Shown here: one piece after another, positions 62,297 through 64,000 of the stretch
How the letters are laid out: the number at the start of each line of letters is the position of its first letter
How positions within the stretch are numbered: position 1 is the first letter of the stretch
Assembly: GCF_010820565.1 (NCBI RefSeq)
Contig: NZ_JAAIJQ010000010.1
Location: 33,210-97,209 of the forward strand
From: Thiorhodococcus minor
GTDB taxonomy: Bacteria > Pseudomonadota > Gammaproteobacteria > Chromatiales > Chromatiaceae
Length of the DNA: 64,000 nucleotides
Reading direction: 5' to 3'
The notes under the pieces: generated by a model
The model's input: the letters and a program-made list of their open reading frames with translations, nothing else
Told to the model about the DNA's origin: nothing
Databases searched by the model: none
Made by a program: the position numbers and the translations under genes

Positions 62297-64000
62297 ATGA
62301 AGTCCAAAACCCACATTGTTACCACTACCCTGATTGCTGGGGCAGCCTGCGTGGCGGCAACGTCCGCTCAGGCGCTTCAATACGATTTCTACGGCTCGCT
62401 TAGAATCCATGCCGAGGCTGTCGAGCCAGACGACGACGCGACCATGGATTCCTATGTCGGCCTGCGCGATGCCTATTCCCGCATCGGATTCGACGTCAGC
62501 CACAAGCTCAACGACGACATCACCGCTTACGGCAAGCTCGAGCTGCCGATCGATTCGGTCAACCTCGCGGTCCAGGACCCCTGGGACCAGAACGCGGATA
62601 TCCGCATCGGCAAGGTCGGCGTCAAGGGGCAGTTCGGTGATCTGGCCTATGGGCAGATGTGGATGCCCTACTACAACGCCATCGCCTACCCGGTGGACAT
62701 GTTCAGTACCTACTACAGCGGCTTCGCCACCTACACCACCTTCCGCAAGGGTGACACCGTCTCCTACTATTCGCCGACCTTCTATGGCCTCTCCGCGGCC
62801 GCGGCCTACAGCGAAGACAACGGCGTAGACGATGACGACCGTTTCCAGGCCAGGCTCTCCTACAACATCGGCGACCTGACCCTCTCCGCCGGTCTGGACG
62901 ATCTGCGCGGTGAAGACGACCTGAAGATCTGGGGCGGCTCGCTCATGTGGCAGGTCACCGACGCCCTCTACGTCGGCGCCAAGTACGAGCAGCACGACAG
63001 CAAGATCGACAGCGGCTACGGCGCCGACGGCGACACGGCCATGAACTTCTATGCCGGCTATAACATCGGCAAGCACACCATCAAGGGCATGATTGCCGAC
63101 GTCGACAACTACGGCGAGACCATCTACCACCTCGGCTATGACTATCAGTTCAAGGACAACCTCAAGTTCTTCGTCGAGTACTACAACGAGCAGGAGACCG
63201 CGGCCATCACCACCAAATACGGTGGTCTCGCCGAGACCTGCTGGTCCTGCGACGGCGGCCAGGTGCTCGCGGCGGGTCTGAGGTACGACTTCGGCGCCAC
63301 CAGCGGCGAGGAGAAGAGCGGCTACGACGAGACACTCGGCATCGACTATGCGTTCTACGGATCGCTCAGGATGCATGGTGAGTCCGTCAATCCAGACGAT
63401 GACGCGGCCATGGATTCCTACATCGGGCTGCGTGATGCCTATTCACGCATCGGCGTCAAGGCCAGTCTGCCCATCAGCGACGACATCACCACCTACGGCC
63501 AGCTCGAGCTGCCGATCGATTCGGTCAACCTCGCGGTCCAGGACCCCTGGGATCAGAACGCGGATATTCGCATTGGCAAGGTCGGCGTCAAGGGGCAGTT
63601 CGGTGACCTGGCCTATGGGCAGATGTGGATGCCCTACTACAACGCCATCGCCTACCCGGTGGACATGTTCAGTACCTACTACAGCGGCTTCGCCACCTAC
63701 ACCACCTTCCGCAAGGGTGACACCGTCTCCTACTATTCGCCGACCTTCTATGGCCTCTCCGCGGCCGCGGCCTACAGCGAAGACAACGGCGTAGACGATG
63801 ACGACCGTTTCCAGGCCACGCTCTCCTACAACATCGGCGACCTGACCCTCTCCGCCGGTCTGGACGATCTGCGCGGTGAAGACGACCTGAAGATCTGGGG
63901 CGGCTCGCTCATGTGGCAGGTCACCGACGCCCTCTACGTCGGCGCCAAGTACGAGCAGCACGACAGCAAGATCGACAGCGGCTACGGCGCCGACGGCGAC
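62297..64000 (+). CDS. tandem-duplicated outer-membrane porin, 3'-truncated by window edge
   Basis: The frame is open from ATG 62297 to the window end (568 codons). Signal peptide residues 1-26 (cleavage after AQA). Module 1 spans about residues 27-332 and ends with GLRYDF, the aromatic-terminated last strand recognised by the Bam machinery; it has a general diffusion porin pattern of alternating beta strands, GQMWMPYYNAIAYPVD, and a CWSC pair in a late loop. A Gly/Glu/Ser linker (333-350) leads without stop, start signal or new signal peptide into module 2, beginning YAFYGSLRMHGESV at residue 351. Module 2 is visible to residue 568. Typical porins have one module of about 320-360 residues. 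Confidence 0.85.
   Translation, partial: MKSKTHIVTTTLIAGAACVAATSAQALQYDFYGSLRIHAEAVEPDDDATMDSYVGLRDAYSRIGFDVSHKLNDDITAYGKLELPIDSVNLAVQDPWDQNADIRIGKVGVKGQFGDLAYGQMWMPYYNAIAYPVDMFSTYYSGFATYTTFRKGDTVSYYSPTFYGLSAAAAYSEDNGVDDDDRFQARLSYNIGDLTLSAGLDDLRGEDDLKIWGGSLMWQVTDALYVGAKYEQHDSKIDSGYGADGDTAMNFYAGYNIGKHTIKGMIADVDNYGETIYHLGYDYQFKDNLKFFVEYYNEQETAAITTKYGGLAETCWSCDGGQVLAAGLRYDFGATSGEEKSGYDETLGIDYAFYGSLRMHGESVNPDDDAAMDSYIGLRDAYSRIGVKASLPISDDITTYGQLELPIDSVNLAVQDPWDQNADIRIGKVGVKGQFGDLAYGQMWMPYYNAIAYPVDMFSTYYSGFATYTTFRKGDTVSYYSPTFYGLSAAAAYSEDNGVDDDDRFQATLSYNIGDLTLSAGLDDLRGEDDLKIWGGSLMWQVTDALYVGAKYEQHDSKIDSGYGADGD
62384..64000 (+). repeat. 966-bp tandem direct repeat within the porin gene
   Basis: Position 62387 corresponds to 63353, 62545 to 63511, and so on at a constant offset of 966 bases (322 codons). 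The first about 150 bases of the copies are clearly diverged; from about 62537/63503 onward they differ at only about six bases in nearly 500, one of which changes Arg to Thr. The second copy is cut by the window. Confidence 0.9.

Noticed and set aside
63350..64000. Second porin module as a separate gene
   Set aside because: No stop after module 1, no Shine-Dalgarno and no signal peptide at the junction; it is continuous with the first frame.
1..64000. Prophage, insertion sequence, CRISPR array, toxin-antitoxin or defence island
   Set aside because: No integrase, transposase, regular spaced repeats, Cas, or restriction-type genes were seen; the genes are core and in conserved order.

Overview
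The window is GC-rich, gene-dense chromosomal DNA of a gammaproteobacterium. The block pilMNOPQ-aroK-aroB-gltB-gltD, the xps-type general secretion operon and a ProVWX set very close to the enterobacterial one all point to that class. The base composition and some gene choices (a compact malic enzyme, an LDH-like malate dehydrogenase, an Mqo-family flavoprotein, GlgB/GlgC, Mrp antiporter) would fit a purple sulfur bacterium of the Chromatiaceae. That family assignment is an inference: no photosynthesis or sulfur-oxidation gene lies in the window.

Layout. 1-2 kb: end of an Mrp-type cation/proton antiporter operon (D-E-F-G). 2-6.4 kb: moaE, an NfeD protease/slipin pair, nnrU, a YaiI-family protein and a DUF2288-like gene. 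6.4-11.3 kb: divergent glycogen genes glgB and glgC, followed by thiS-thiG. 11.5-15.3 kb: trmB, a FetAB-like exporter and an Mqo-family flavoprotein. 15.5-17 kb: hemE, then a 474-base AT-rich intergenic region with a cluster of DnaA boxes that looks like a replication-origin candidate. 17-26.7 kb: uvrD, an S1-repeat protein, hemW, rpmE, and a carbon hub maeB-mdh-gltA. 27-41 kb: the type IV pilus alignment/secretin operon, shikimate genes aroK and aroB, and glutamate synthase gltBD behind a candidate sigma-54 promoter and NtrC-like site. 41-52.3 kb: a complete type II secretion locus on the minus strand (E-F-G-H-I-J-K, a 370-base gap holding an inverted repeat, then L-M-C/N-D). 52.3-57.3 kb: two surface-polysaccharide genes, a YajL-like protein and a CtpA-type periplasmic protease. 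57.9-61.3 kb: proVWX glycine betaine uptake. 61.3-64 kb: a long non-coding region and an outer-membrane porin gene that runs off the right edge.

How the genes work together. Most of the window is core metabolism plus envelope machinery: two secretins (PilQ, GspD) and their inner-membrane platforms, osmolyte import facing a porin, and nitrogen assimilation. Malate can be handled by three enzymes (Mqo homologue, malic enzyme, Mdh) that would feed citrate synthase and anaplerosis.

Most unusual points: (1) the porin frame contains two complete porin modules in tandem, 966 bp apart, with an abrupt change from diverged to almost identical sequence inside the repeat; (2) the DnaA-box cluster between hemE and uvrD; (3) the sigma-54/NtrC-like architecture upstream of gltB; (4) a REP- or MITE-like inverted repeat inside the secretion operon with relatives elsewhere in the window. 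No prophage, insertion sequence, CRISPR array, rRNA or tRNA was seen.
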